Positions 5,906 to 13,732 are shown, numbered from the stretch's first letter. The stretch: 17,767 nucleotides of DNA from Nitrososphaerota archaeon (GCA_005877185.1 VBPQ01000027.1:1-17767), one strand, 5' to 3'. A program made the numbers and translations. Notes: generated by a model not told the origin, from the sequence alone.

Positions 5906-7006
5906 ATGGTCCCGGGCCCGTCTGAACCTGAACCAGAGGTTCTTACCACGCTCGCGCTGCCGATACTCCCTCACTACGGAGAGAAGTGGAAGGCGGTCTA
6001 CGATGACACCACCACAAAACTCCAGAAGATCTTCAAGACCGATAACGACGTCATCATAGTCCCTGTCCCCGGGCAGCTGGCGGTGGAGATGGCCGTCGCA
6101 AACCTTGTGCCCAGGGGGGAGGAAGCGTTCGTCTGCGTCAACGGATACTTCTCTGAAATGATAGTCTCGATGGTCGAATACTGGGGAGGGAAGCCGGTCG
6201 TGATAAGGAGCGGTCTGGGAAAAGCGGTGACACAGGACCAGGTCGAGGAGGCGATAGAGAAGAAGAGCGACCCCTCTGGGAAGCCGATCTTCGTCGTGCA
6301 GAACGAGACGTCTACGGGCGTCGTAAGCCCCGTTGAAGCGATCCTCAAGGTCTGCAAGGAACACGGCATGCTGACCGTGCTCGATTCAATCTCCGCCTTC
6401 GGAGGAATGGATGTAAGGGTTGATGAATGGGGAGCAGACTACGCGATTGGATACGCGAGCAAGGCCATCGGAGGCGTCTTCGGAGCAGAGCCTGTGGCCG
6501 TGAGCGGGGATGCTTGGAAGGCAGCCAAGAAGAACTCTGACAAGATTCATACACGCTTTTTGAACTTGAACGTCTGGGCCAAGGCCATCGAGGAGATGGG
6601 CCCGTGGGGACATCCTCATCCATCTTCGATGCCGACTTCAATCATCGTCGGACTACGGAAAGCCGTCGACCTCGTCCTGAAAGAAGGGTTGGCCAACAGG
6701 TACCGGAGGCACGAGGAGGTAGCGGAGTTCACCCGCAAGTCTCTGGGGGAGTTAGGTCTGAAGCTCTTTCCCGACAAGAGGTATCTCTCGAACACAGTCA
6801 GTGTCGCCTCGGTCGACCCGGAGGTGGACAAGAAGCTCAGAGGTGGGCTCGCCTCGAGGTACGACATAATGATCGCGGGGGGCCTCGGGGAGCTTTCAGG
6901 AAAGATAATCAGAATCGGCCACATGGGTACTTCGGCGACGATTCAGGCTGTATCCACGACCATCGCGGCGATGGACGCGGTTCTGAGAGACATCAGGAAG
7001 AAGTAG
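5906..7006 (+). CDS. Class V aminotransferase (serine/alanine-glyoxylate or serine-pyruvate type)
   Basis: 366 residues from the ATG at 5906. It opens with MVPGPSEPEPEVL, the usual start of the alanine-glyoxylate/serine-pyruvate aminotransferase family. The PLP-binding Lys is Lys186 in GYASKAIGG, the cofactor-ring Asp is Asp160 (VLDSISAFGG), and NETSTGVV at 133-140 is the family's xxETSTG substrate/PLP loop. Family members move an amino group between serine or alanine and glyoxylate or pyruvate and act in serine-glycine-glyoxylate metabolism in the cytoplasm. The frame is open upstream to a GTG at 5819, but that would add a non-conserved 29-residue tail, and the TATA-like box at 5856 lies inside it. 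The exact substrate pair cannot be read from sequence; a phosphoserine or aspartate-type activity is less likely. It is monocistronic as far as visible. Confidence 0.88.
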   Translation: MVPGPSEPEPEVLTTLALPILPHYGEKWKAVYDDTTTKLQKIFKTDNDVIIVPVPGQLAVEMAVANLVPRGEEAFVCVNGYFSEMIVSMVEYWGGKPVVIRSGLGKAVTQDQVEEAIEKKSDPSGKPIFVVQNETSTGVVSPVEAILKVCKEHGMLTVLDSISAFGGMDVRVDEWGADYAIGYASKAIGGVFGAEPVAVSGDAWKAAKKNSDKIHTRFLNLNVWAKAIEEMGPWGHPHPSSMPTSIIVGLRKAVDLVLKEGLANRYRRHEEVAEFTRKSLGELGLKLFPDKRYLSNTVSVASVDPEVDKKLRGGLASRYDIMIAGGLGELSGKIIRIGHMGTSATIQAVSTTIAAMDAVLRDIRKK

Positions 7007-7167
7007 CTCAGAAGTCTCGTCCGTCCCTTTCACCTCGCCCCTGGGACCAGACTCATGGCGAAGGTAAACCAACTGTGTCTTAGACGAAGGAGTTGGAATG
7101 ACGGCTGCTCAGCTTCTGCTTGGGGCTTTACGCCCGCCGCGCTCGGTCCCCTTCACGCAGGGCTGTC

Positions 7168-7626
7168 CTACATCTCATGGCTTGCCATCCACTTCTTCTC
7201 CTCGCTGTTTGGCTTCAGCGGGTAACCGACTGACCAGAGGAACATTCTGGCCGTGGCCGGGCCCATGTGATGGAATCTCTCCTGGAGGTCCTTCTGCAGC
7301 TTCTCCTCGCTTTTCCCGAACTGCCGCAGGTACTGGTTGAAGGAACCGTGCTCTCTCTCCAACTCCAGGAATTGAGCCGCGTTATGAATCGTGGCACGGA
7401 TCTTCTTCTCATTGCGAACGATCTCCGCATCCTCCATCAGCCTCTTCACGTCTCTCTCGGTAAATTTGGCGACCTTCTCCGGCGAGAAGTTTGAGAAGGC
7501 TCGGTCAAACCCGGCCCTCTTATTCTCGACCACCTTCCAATTCAATCCCGCGGAGAACAGGTGCGTCGTCATCTTCTCGAAGTATCCGCGGTCGTCTTTT
7601 GGCGGCGTCGCCTTCCAGGGAGACAT
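7168..7626 (-). CDS. Tag-like DNA-3-methyladenine glycosylase family protein, short form
   Basis: 152 residues resembling the adenine-glycosylase (Tag) family: AGLNWKVVENKRAGFDRAF (26-44) matches the family's AGLSW..VL.KR..FR.AF, then FSPEKVAKFTERDVKRL and the helix-hairpin-helix-like NEKKIRATIHNAAQFL, then FHHMGPATARMFLWSVGYPL near the C-terminus. Tag removes 3-methyladenine from DNA by base flipping. Two differences stand out. The position of the substrate-recognising Glu (LEGxQAGL in typical Tag) is His22 here (THLFSAGL). The N-terminal Cys and C-terminal His/Cys that hold the structural zinc are absent, the protein being shorter than the usual ~185-190. Substrate may therefore differ or activity be lost; Trp30 is kept. 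The ATG at 7626 has a TATA-like box 27 nt upstream, implying a leaderless message. Confidence 0.75.
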   Translation of the reverse strand: MSPWKATPPKDDRGYFEKMTTHLFSAGLNWKVVENKRAGFDRAFSNFSPEKVAKFTERDVKRLMEDAEIVRNEKKIRATIHNAAQFLELEREHGSFNQYLRQFGKSEEKLQKDLQERFHHMGPATARMFLWSVGYPLKPNSEEKKWMASHEM

Positions 7627-7648
7627 CCTCTTCCAGCGACCCAGCTGT

Positions 7649-7657
7649 CTATTTAGC
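7649..7657 (-). promoter_or_regulatory. TATA-like box of the Tag-like gene
   Basis: GCTAAATAG on the minus strand is centred 27 nt before the ATG at 7626, in the leaderless spacing. The remainder of the 7627-7839 gap holds no supported gene. Confidence 0.5.
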
Positions 7658-7839
7658 CGTTCGCTCTCGTAATGCTATGACACATAATTCGCGACATGCC
7701 TATTCCATTTGAGTTCATCCTGCGTGATGTCCCTTTACATCGTCCACAATCTCATCCGGGATCGCAATAAAAGAGAGGCGGAGATGAATTACGTGTCGCA
7801 GCACTCTCGTAACGTATCTGCAAAGTCTAGCAAGAAGTT

Positions 7840-9021
7840 TTACTGTCTTCCGAATTCGAGGGCTAGAAGCGCCAGCGAGAGAGAGCCGTACTTCAGCACA
7901 CCCTCATCGACCTTGAACTGGGGGCTGTGGTTGGGATAGACGGATCCCTTGGATTTGTTGTGCGTTCCCAAGAAGTAGTAGGTTCCTGGTACTTTCTGCA
8001 AATATCGTGAGAAATCCTCTGCAGCGAGCAGTGGTGAAATCTCGACAGTCCTCGTCCCTGGTATCGTCTTCAGAATTCGAGAAACCTTCCTAGTGACGGA
8101 GGGGTCGTTTCGTGTTACAGGGAACGAATCCACTATCGAGACTTCGCACCAGGCACCGAATGCTCTGCTCACTCTCTTCGCAATTTGAGTAATCAGAATC
8201 TTCGCCCTTTTGTTTGTCACCTCGCTCAAAGTCCTCAACGTCCCTTCGAGGGTCGCCTCAGCCGGTATGATATTGCTCTTGGTCCCGGAGTGGATGGTGC
8301 ACACTGATACCACGAGCGGTTCGACCGGGTCAACCATCCTGGCGGGAATGGCTTGCAAGCTCGTGACGACTTGCGCGGCCACATAGACCGGGTCGACAGT
8401 TTCCTGCGGAGCAGACCCGTGTCCCCCGGGGCCGCTTATCCGTATCTTGAATGTGGCAGAAGAGGCCATGAGTGCACCTTCCCTGAGGGCGAATGTTCGC
8501 GAAGGGTAGTTTGCGAAGATGTGAAGGCCGAAGATGTAGTCCACCTTCGGATTCTCCATGGCTCCATCCTCGATCATCGGTTGTGCTCCCCCACCAAACT
8601 CCCCGGCTTCTTCAGCAGGCTGAAAGAGAAACTTCACCGTGCCGTGAAGGTCGTCTCGGTGCTTTGCGAGGAGCATCGCTGCCCCTAGCAGCATCGCGAC
8701 GTGGGCGTCGTGTCCGCAGGCGTGCATCACACCCTTCACCTTGGACCGAAAATCCACGTCAGACATCTCGTCGAGAGGTAGTGCATCCATGTCGGCCCTG
8801 AGCGCAACCACGCGGCCCGGCTTTGCCCCCTGCAGGAATCCCATGACGCCGTTGCCTCCAACTTTGGTCTTCACTCTTACGTCCAACGACCGGAGCACTT
8901 CGCCCACCAACCTCGCGGTTTTCTCTTCCCGGAAGGAAAGTTCAGGATTCTGATGGATTATTCTTCTTGTGCTGACCACCTTATCCTCGATCTCCTTCAA
9001 GTCTCCCAAGAAGAAGCCCAT
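7840..9021 (-). CDS. M20 family amidohydrolase (aminoacylase / hippurate hydrolase-like)
   Basis: 393 residues from the ATG at 9021. It has the M20D pattern: RRIIHQNPELSFREEKTA at the N-terminus, RADMDALP, then HACGHDAH with Cys102 and His104 as metal ligands, PAEE with Glu137/Glu138 as catalytic base and metal ligand, GLHIF with His167, a dimerisation domain from GPGGHGSAPQ onward, and a C-terminal NHSPQF with His365. These enzymes use two metal ions to cleave N-acyl amino acids (hippurate, N-acetyl amino acids, indole-acetyl amino acids). The frame is open to 9108, but that adds 29 residues of non-family sequence; a TATA-like box lies 28 nt before 9021, so I chose the later ATG. It is cytoplasmic and divergent from the metallo-beta-lactamase-fold gene. 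The acyl group is unknown. Confidence 0.9.
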   Translation of the reverse strand: MGFFLGDLKEIEDKVVSTRRIIHQNPELSFREEKTARLVGEVLRSLDVRVKTKVGGNGVMGFLQGAKPGRVVALRADMDALPLDEMSDVDFRSKVKGVMHACGHDAHVAMLLGAAMLLAKHRDDLHGTVKFLFQPAEEAGEFGGGAQPMIEDGAMENPKVDYIFGLHIFANYPSRTFALREGALMASSATFKIRISGPGGHGSAPQETVDPVYVAAQVVTSLQAIPARMVDPVEPLVVSVCTIHSGTKSNIIPAEATLEGTLRTLSEVTNKRAKILITQIAKRVSRAFGAWCEVSIVDSFPVTRNDPSVTRKVSRILKTIPGTRTVEISPLLAAEDFSRYLQKVPGTYYFLGTHNKSKGSVYPNHSPQFKVDEGVLKYGSLSLALLALEFGRQ

Positions 9022-9044
9022 TTGCCGGCGAAAAGACGGATTGC

Positions 9045-9053
9045 GCTTTAGGC
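9045..9053 (-). promoter_or_regulatory. TATA-like box of the M20 amidohydrolase
   Basis: GCCTAAAGC on the minus strand is centred 28 nt before the ATG at 9021. It supports that start over the upstream one at 9108. Confidence 0.4.
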
Positions 9054-9094
9054 TTTGGGGTCGAGTCGGAGGCGTGGCATGAGAATCGAGAAAG

Positions 9095-9102
9095 AATATT
9101 AG
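9095..9102 (+). promoter_or_regulatory. TATA-like box of the MBL-fold hydrolase
   Basis: AATATTAG is centred about 35 nt before the TTG at 9134, predicting a leader of about 9 nt. Confidence 0.4.
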
Positions 9103-9133
9103 AACCAAAGCGGCGAAGCTTCACGAGTCGGTT

Positions 9134-9889
9134 TTGAGAATTGCAAAGGACATCTACCTTGTGGGCGGGGGGGACATCAGGTTGTCGAACAGGATGGATT
9201 GCCACGTTTACATCCTCGACGGAGGGAAGGAGAAGGCGCTCATAGACGCGGGAGTCGGACTTGACTCGCACGAAATCCTCAGAAATATCGAGGAGGATGG
9301 CTTTGACCCCAAGAGAGACATCGATTGCCTCCTGATCACACACGCGCACGCGGACCACGGAGGGGGAGCGAGCGCCTTACGCTCCGCCACGGGTGCAGAA
9401 CTCATAGCTCCAAGGGGGGAGGCAGAATTCCTCGAGAACGGAGGGAGGGATCTGGAAGTCGGGTTGAAGGCCGCAAAGGAATCAGGCATCTACCCGAAGA
9501 ACTATGTCTACAAGCACTCGAAGGTTGACCGTGTGGTACATCACAATGCGAAGTTGCGGGTGGGGAGTTACCTCCTCAGGACGATCCAAGTCCCAGGCCA
9601 CAGTCACGGAATTGCGGGTTTCCTCGTCGAGAGTGAACCGAGGTCTTTCTTCTCGTCCGATATCGTGTTCATAAACGGCAACGTCGGGTTTGGCAACTGG
9701 CCCGGCTGCAACCTGGATAACTACCGCAACAACATTGGGAGACTGAAGAATCTCCTCGTTGAGCAGCTCTTCCCCGGGCACTTCATGTGGACACTGAGGG
9801 ACGGGCAGACCCACCTCGACGCCGCCATTCAGAACCTAAAGGGGGCGTGGCTCCCACCCTCGTGGACCCACAACCATCCGTTCAGGTAG
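9134..9889 (+). CDS. Metallo-beta-lactamase-fold hydrolase
   Basis: 251 residues with the full metal-site series: THAHADH (His70, His72, Asp74, His75), GHSHG with His156, Asp176 in FFSSDIVF, and PGHF with His216. This is the two-metal MBL fold of glyoxalase II-like and lactonase-like enzymes. N-terminal YLVGGGDIRLSNRMDCHVYILDGG is the usual first beta-hairpin. The substrate, a thioester, lactone or other ester, cannot be read from sequence. The start is TTG at 9134; no in-frame ATG exists near the N-terminus before residue 21, and a TATA-like box fits the TTG. It is divergent from the M20 amidohydrolase with about 110 bp between the starts. The broken Gfo/Idh gene begins immediately after its stop, so the two may once have formed an operon. 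Confidence 0.88.
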   Translation: MRIAKDIYLVGGGDIRLSNRMDCHVYILDGGKEKALIDAGVGLDSHEILRNIEEDGFDPKRDIDCLLITHAHADHGGGASALRSATGAELIAPRGEAEFLENGGRDLEVGLKAAKESGIYPKNYVYKHSKVDRVVHHNAKLRVGSYLLRTIQVPGHSHGIAGFLVESEPRSFFSSDIVFINGNVGFGNWPGCNLDNYRNNIGRLKNLLVEQLFPGHFMWTLRDGQTHLDAAIQNLKGAWLPPSWTHNHPFR

Positions 9890-9890
9890 G

Positions 9891-10347
9891 AAGAAGGCGG
9901 CCGGCCTCCTCCATGCCAGAGCCTATCGAGAGAACCCTCGGGTTGAGCTCGTAGGACTGTGCGATATCCGGAGGAGACCTCTTCAGGAGGCGGGAAGAGA
10001 ATTGAGTGTCGGAAGGCTCTACGAAGACTACTCCGAGATGCTCGAGGCAGAGAAGAACAAGATAGGCCTGGTCTCCGTAGCCGCTCCCGACGAATCGCAC
10101 GCGGAGATCGCGAGCGCGGCGCTCGGTATCAACAAGCATGTCTTGCCGGAGAAACCCATGTGCCGAACACTCCAGGAGATAGGCTGGAGGGCGCTCTTGA
10201 GAGAACGATAGACCACTCTGTCACTTGCGTACTCCAGGGGACGGATCCGTCGGTGGGACCCCTCGAGGGTCGTGTGATGCTTCGAAGGTAGCCCTGGCCC
10301 TCGAGGGATCTGCGAGGAGCCACAAACCGGTCAGGCTCGACTGGTAG
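9891..10347 (+). pseudogene. Remnant of a Gfo/Idh/MocA-family oxidoreductase
   Basis: Two separated pieces of one gene survive. In the first (9891-10211), HARAYRENPRVELVGLCDI, then LYEDYSEMLEAEKNKIGLVSV, AAPDESHAEIASAALGINKHV and LPEKPM are the hallmark of the NAD(P)-binding half of Gfo/Idh/MocA sugar dehydrogenases, ending in a stop at 10209-10211. In the second, in another frame ending with TAG at 10345-10347, ASKVALALEGSARSHKPVRLDW matches the usual C-terminus of the same family. Missing are the first strand with the GxGxxG dinucleotide loop (the frame starts at AAGLLHARAY), the start codon, and roughly 200 central residues. Intact members are 330-400 residues and oxidise or reduce sugars and inositols. 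With the neighbouring sugar importer, it was probably part of a sugar pathway. It is clearly non-functional. Confidence 0.85.
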
Positions 10348-10365
10348 GCTTCGAGACTACGACCC

Positions 10366-11196
10366 TTACTTCAGGGCGCCCATCGTCAGGCCTTTCACTA
10401 TGTACTTTTGAGCAACCGTCAGCAAGATAAGGGCGGGAAGCATGAAGAGCGTCGAGATGGCGGTCATCGCTGGCCAGTCTATCACTACGATCCCCACGAA
10501 GTCGGCCACAAAGGCAGGCACCGTCCTCGCCGCGGTCGAGGTGAGGAGGAAGGCGAAGAGGAACTCGTTCCACGAGAAAAGGAAGACTACGATGGAGACG
10601 GTAATTATGGCGGGCTTGCTAATGGGGAGTATGATCTTCCTCAGGGTCTGCAACCCACTAGCGCCATCGATCATCGCCGCCCTTTCGAGCTCTATGGGCA
10701 CCCCCTCGAAGTAGCCCATCAGAATCCATATCGAGAGTGATAGGTTGAAGGTAAGGTACACTGTGATGAGTGCGAAGACAGTATCGTACAGCGGAATTAT
10801 CCTTGTCATGAGGATGAAGAAGGACAGACTGAGCGCAAAGACGGGGGCCATCCTCGTGGATATTATCCAGGCAGTCAGGTTCCTCGTGAACGCGTTCTTC
10901 GTTCGGGCGAGGCGATAGGCGGCAGGGACTCCCAGGGCGAGACAGATCAGTACGGTGGACGTTGCCACAATCGTACTGTTGATCAGGTCGGCGATGAAGG
11001 GTCCCGCCAAGATCCTGCTGTAGGCGTTGAGGGTCGGCTTGAAATAGAAGAGAACCTGCCCCAGACTATACCCTGTGAGCGCTTCCGAAACGGGTTTGAA
11101 GGACGATACGATTATCCATATGATGGGAACACCGTAAAGTATGGTAGCTCCTGCGATGACGAGGTATGAGAGGATGCGCAGGATGTTGGGCTTCGT
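10366..11196 (-). CDS. ABC sugar transporter permease, MalG/UgpE type
   Basis: About 276 residues if it starts at the ACG at 11194-11196. The open frame encodes KPNILRILSYLVIAG, then the first membrane helix ILYGVPIIWIIVSSFKP. Five further helices follow, and the EAA loop ELERAAMIDGASGL then KIILPISKP, at about 170-192, contacts the ATPase. It ends with KGLTMGALK, typical of MalG-type permeases. It forms the membrane channel with the upstream MalF-type permease. Start problem: the first ATG/GTG/TTG in frame is a TTG at 11010, which would delete the first 62 residues including helix 1. At the expected start, 2 nt after the previous stop, the codon is ACG followed by AAG-CCC. It may be an ACG start, an ATG-to-ACG mutation or an assembly error. 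The frame is otherwise intact. Confidence 0.8.
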   Translation of the reverse strand, partial: TKPNILRILSYLVIAGATILYGVPIIWIIVSSFKPVSEALTGYSLGQVLFYFKPTLNAYSRILAGPFIADLINSTIVATSTVLICLALGVPAAYRLARTKNAFTRNLTAWIISTRMAPVFALSLSFFILMTRIIPLYDTVFALITVYLTFNLSLSIWILMGYFEGVPIELERAAMIDGASGLQTLRKIILPISKPAIITVSIVVFLFSWNEFLFAFLLTSTAARTVPAFVADFVGIVVIDWPAMTAISTLFMLPALILLTVAQKYIVKGLTMGALK

Positions 11197-11198
11197 CC

Positions 11199-12095
11199 CT
11201 AGGTCGCCTTGTTGTAGTACCTGATGAGAAGGGCTATGGCGAAGACAGATATGATTACCATAATGACTCCCAGAGCCGACGCCTCTCCTATGTCGTAGCT
11301 AGAGAAGGCAATCAGGTATCCTTGAATGCCTAGGACCTGCGTGGCGTTTCCAGGTCCGCCGCGGGTCATCACGTAGATTTGGTCGAAGGCGTTAACCGAA
11401 TCGATGACCTTGAGAATGACGGCGATGATTAGCACCCTTCTCAAAAGAGGAAGGGTTACGTGACGGAACGAAGAGAATGCACTCGCCCCGTCAATCTTGG
11501 CCGCCCGGTATAGGGAGGGTGATATTCCTTGAAGACCTGCGAGAATTATCAAGAACATGAAGGGAGCCTTCGTCCATACGTCGACGAAGACGACCGCGAT
11601 CAATGCGTTCAGGGGATTACCGAGGATGCTCCCAATGTGTATCCCGAGAGAGGGGAAGATGAACGCGCCGACCAGCCCCTGATTCGAGTCAAAGAGGTAG
11701 CGCCAGGTGAAGCCAGTTATGATCGGGGCTATCGTGAATGGAAGGATTATGATTGCTCTGAAGACGTTTGTCCCGCGGAGGTTCTGATTCAGGGTCAGCG
11801 CGAGAACCAGCCCGAAGAGGATCGAAAAGGTGACCGTGAGCGCGACAAACTCAGCACTCACACGAAGAGAATTGTAGAAGTTAGCGAGGCTAAAGAGGTT
11901 CACGAAGTTGGTGACTCCGACCAGCGGATGGTCCAGAAGGAAGGCTTTCCATTGGCTGATGCTCAGGTAAATCATATAAACGGTGGGGAAGATTGTGACC
12001 AAGAGGAGGGCGGTCGTCGCAGGGAAGAGGTAAGAGTATGTGTAGATGAAACGACGCAGCTTGGCGGAGAGCGTGCCACTATTTTGCTTCTTCGT
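11199..12095 (-). CDS. ABC sugar transporter permease, MalF/UgpA type
   Basis: About 298 residues if it starts at the ACG at 12093-12095. The extended N-terminus carries KLRRFIYTYSYLFPATTALL and completes membrane helix 1; the core has RAIIILPFTIAPIITGFTW, the EAA loop YRAAKIDGASAF then HVTLPLL at about 196-216, and QIYVMTRGGPGNATQVL, all standard for UgpA/MalF proteins of CUT1 sugar importers. As with its partner, no ATG or GTG is in frame: the first usable start is a TTG at 12002 that would cut helix 1, while the open frame reaches back to a TGA at 12117-12119. ACG-AAG-AAG at 12095, or CTG at 12104, are the candidates. It lies between the binding-protein gene and the second permease, with a hairpin just upstream. 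Confidence 0.8.
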   Translation of the reverse strand, partial: TKKQNSGTLSAKLRRFIYTYSYLFPATTALLLVTIFPTVYMIYLSISQWKAFLLDHPLVGVTNFVNLFSLANFYNSLRVSAEFVALTVTFSILFGLVLALTLNQNLRGTNVFRAIIILPFTIAPIITGFTWRYLFDSNQGLVGAFIFPSLGIHIGSILGNPLNALIAVVFVDVWTKAPFMFLIILAGLQGISPSLYRAAKIDGASAFSSFRHVTLPLLRRVLIIAVILKVIDSVNAFDQIYVMTRGGPGNATQVLGIQGYLIAFSSYDIGEASALGVIMVIISVFAIALLIRYYNKAT

Positions 12096-12124
12096 CGCTC
12101 CCAGCTTCCTAGCCGGTCAACGGA

Positions 12125-12162
12125 GCTGCCGCCAAGGCAGCATAGGACGATGTATCGTCCTA
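12125..12162 (-). other. Two adjacent hairpins between binding-protein and permease genes
   Basis: TAGGACGAT (12143-12151) and ATCGTCCTA (12154-12162) are exact reverse complements and include the stop codon of the binding-protein gene. GCTGCC (12125-12130) and GGCAGC (12136-12141) form a second exact stem directly next to it. Such intergenic hairpins protect the mRNA 3' end of the binding-protein gene in malE-malF-type operons and give it a higher level than the permeases. That role is inference here; partial termination is the alternative. Confidence 0.55.
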
Positions 12163-13638
12163 GCCATAGTATCCGTCAGACTTCAGAAGCTGATAGGCGT
12201 AGTCCTGAAGAGCCTGGGCCGCCTGCTGCGGGGTCATCTGGCCAGACATCACGGCGGAGGTCACCTCGCCCATCTTCACATTAATCGAGTTAGCCTCTGG
12301 TATGTAGGCGATGAAGTGCGGGTCCGATTGGGCGAGCATCTCGATCATCAGGTTCATCGTGGTGGCTCCCCACTTTTGGGTGAGCTGCGGGCTGTGTAAC
12401 ACAGAAAGTAGTGATGGGTTCGGGAAGAAGGCGGTGGCGAAGTTGAGTTGTCTCTCGTAGCTCGTCAGGAATGACAGAGCGAGGAAGGCGGCCTTTGGAT
12501 TGTGCGTGTATTTGCTGATGCCGAAAGAGAGCGACCAGATCTCGTCGAAGTATTTGCCTGTTGGTCCTGTCACCGTTGGTGCGTAGGCCATCTGCGCAGC
12601 AATGGTCGCGTTCGGCGCGAAAGCCTGTGCTGCGAACGCATTGACCGACTGGGGGTAGAGAATCGCGGCCTTACCGCTTTGGTAAAGCGTTATCTCCTTG
12701 CTGAAGTCGTACGTGGGGGTATCCAGGGACGAGAACATGGAGCCCATGAGCGCATAGGTCTTGATTGCGTTAACTACCGCGGTTGTATTGAGCGCTGGCA
12801 GAGCGCGGTGCGCCTTGACGTCTGTGACGTTCCAGTATCCACCCTTGAACCAAGTCCCACCGAACCCGTAGATGAATGCGTTGACATCGAGCGCTGTCGT
12901 CTCTTTTGGTTCGCCCCTGATGGCGATCGGGTAGACCTTGCCATAGGTGCCGTCCGCCATCATCCCAGCCTTCAGCTTCGGAAGGGTGGTGTTCATCATC
13001 TGGTCGATAGTTGTTGGGAGGGCGACGTTGTACTTCTTGAAGAGGTCCATCCTGTAGTTAAAGCTCGAAGAGAAGGTGAAGTATGGCAGCGCATACAGAT
13101 GCCCTCCATAGCTGCAGGCGACCAGCGCCTTCGGGATGAAGTCTGTGTAATTGAAGTAGGGAGACGGCGTGTACAGCTGGCTGCTGGGAGTGTAGAACTG
13201 CTCAAGAGGGTAAAGTTGACCGGAGCTTCCGTAGACCTGAACCAGATTCGCGGTGTCTGCAAGAGTAAGGTCGTATCGACCCGCGCCAGAAGCAAAGTCG
13301 GCTTGGACCTTCTGCCTCACCGTTGGCTCGTCGTCGAATTCGACATTCACCGTGATGTTGTACTGCTTCTCGAACTGGAGCAGGGGTGCGAGAGGCTTGC
13401 CGGTGGTGGAGTTCCACAGGTCTGTAAAGACCAACCCTTGATCAAACGTGATGAGATTAACCGTGGCACCGCTCACACCCGTGATTCCCGTCGATGTACT
13501 AGAACTGGAGGACGATGATGGGTTCGTCCCTCCAAGATTAGTCGCGGTATAGTATCCGGCAAATCCCACCACCAGCAGGACGACGACAGCGACAACGGCC
13601 ATAAGTGTACGAGAGACGCCCTTCCGTTGGCTCCGCAC
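12160..13638 (-). CDS. ABC transporter sugar-binding protein (family 1)
   Basis: 492 residues. It has a short basic N-terminus, one hydrophobic helix (about 12-32, AVVAVVVLLVVGFAGYYTA) and a Ser/Thr-rich linker at 39-51. A two-lobed binding domain follows: FEKQYNITVNVEF, then ADFASGAGRYDLTLADTANL, LYALPYFTFSSSFNYRMDLF, KAAILYPQSVNAF and FGISKYTHNPKAAFLALSFL are the usual blocks of MalE-like sugar-binding proteins. No lipobox Cys is present, so anchoring is by the helix, with the linker probably O-glycosylated as in other archaea. It captures a sugar outside the membrane for the two permeases downstream. The start is GTG at 13636-13638, after a GGGGA Shine-Dalgarno, with a TATA-like box 28 nt upstream. 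Many N-x-S/T sequons are present. Substrate unknown. Confidence 0.9.
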   Translation of the reverse strand: MRSQRKGVSRTLMAVVAVVVLLVVGFAGYYTATNLGGTNPSSSSSSSTSTGITGVSGATVNLITFDQGLVFTDLWNSTTGKPLAPLLQFEKQYNITVNVEFDDEPTVRQKVQADFASGAGRYDLTLADTANLVQVYGSSGQLYPLEQFYTPSSQLYTPSPYFNYTDFIPKALVACSYGGHLYALPYFTFSSSFNYRMDLFKKYNVALPTTIDQMMNTTLPKLKAGMMADGTYGKVYPIAIRGEPKETTALDVNAFIYGFGGTWFKGGYWNVTDVKAHRALPALNTTAVVNAIKTYALMGSMFSSLDTPTYDFSKEITLYQSGKAAILYPQSVNAFAAQAFAPNATIAAQMAYAPTVTGPTGKYFDEIWSLSFGISKYTHNPKAAFLALSFLTSYERQLNFATAFFPNPSLLSVLHSPQLTQKWGATTMNLMIEMLAQSDPHFIAYIPEANSINVKMGEVTSAVMSGQMTPQQAAQALQDYAYQLLKSDGYYG

Positions 13639-13660
13639 AATCCCCTTTCGAGGCGAGCAT

Positions 13661-13671
13661 CCTATTTAACC
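13661..13671 (-). promoter_or_regulatory. TATA-like box of the sugar-importer operon
   Basis: GGTTAAATAGG on the minus strand is centred 28 nt before the GTG at 13638. It should drive binding protein and permeases together. Confidence 0.5.
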
Positions 13672-13732
13672 ATTGAGAACAACTCGTCTCCAAGGGTATC
13701 GGGTCGCTGCGGTTCGTTACATGTTCGACGAA

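Noticed and set aside
6604..7083. 159-residue plus-strand frame inside the aminotransferase
   Set aside because: It is a shadow of the aminotransferase in another frame; composition is Arg/Gly/Ser-rich and without motifs.
7786..7939. Short plus-strand frame with ATG at 7784 and a Shine-Dalgarno-like GGCGGAG
   Set aside because: Most of it is antisense to the conserved C-terminus of the M20 amidohydrolase and the product has no recognisable feature.
9022..9108. 29-codon N-terminal extension of the M20 amidohydrolase
   Set aside because: The family start fits ATG 9021; a TATA-like box lies inside the extension.
12502..13518. 338-residue plus-strand frame opposite the binding-protein gene
   Set aside because: It is antisense to a clear binding protein with a promoter; the translated sequence has the Arg/Val/Asp-rich look of a shadow frame.
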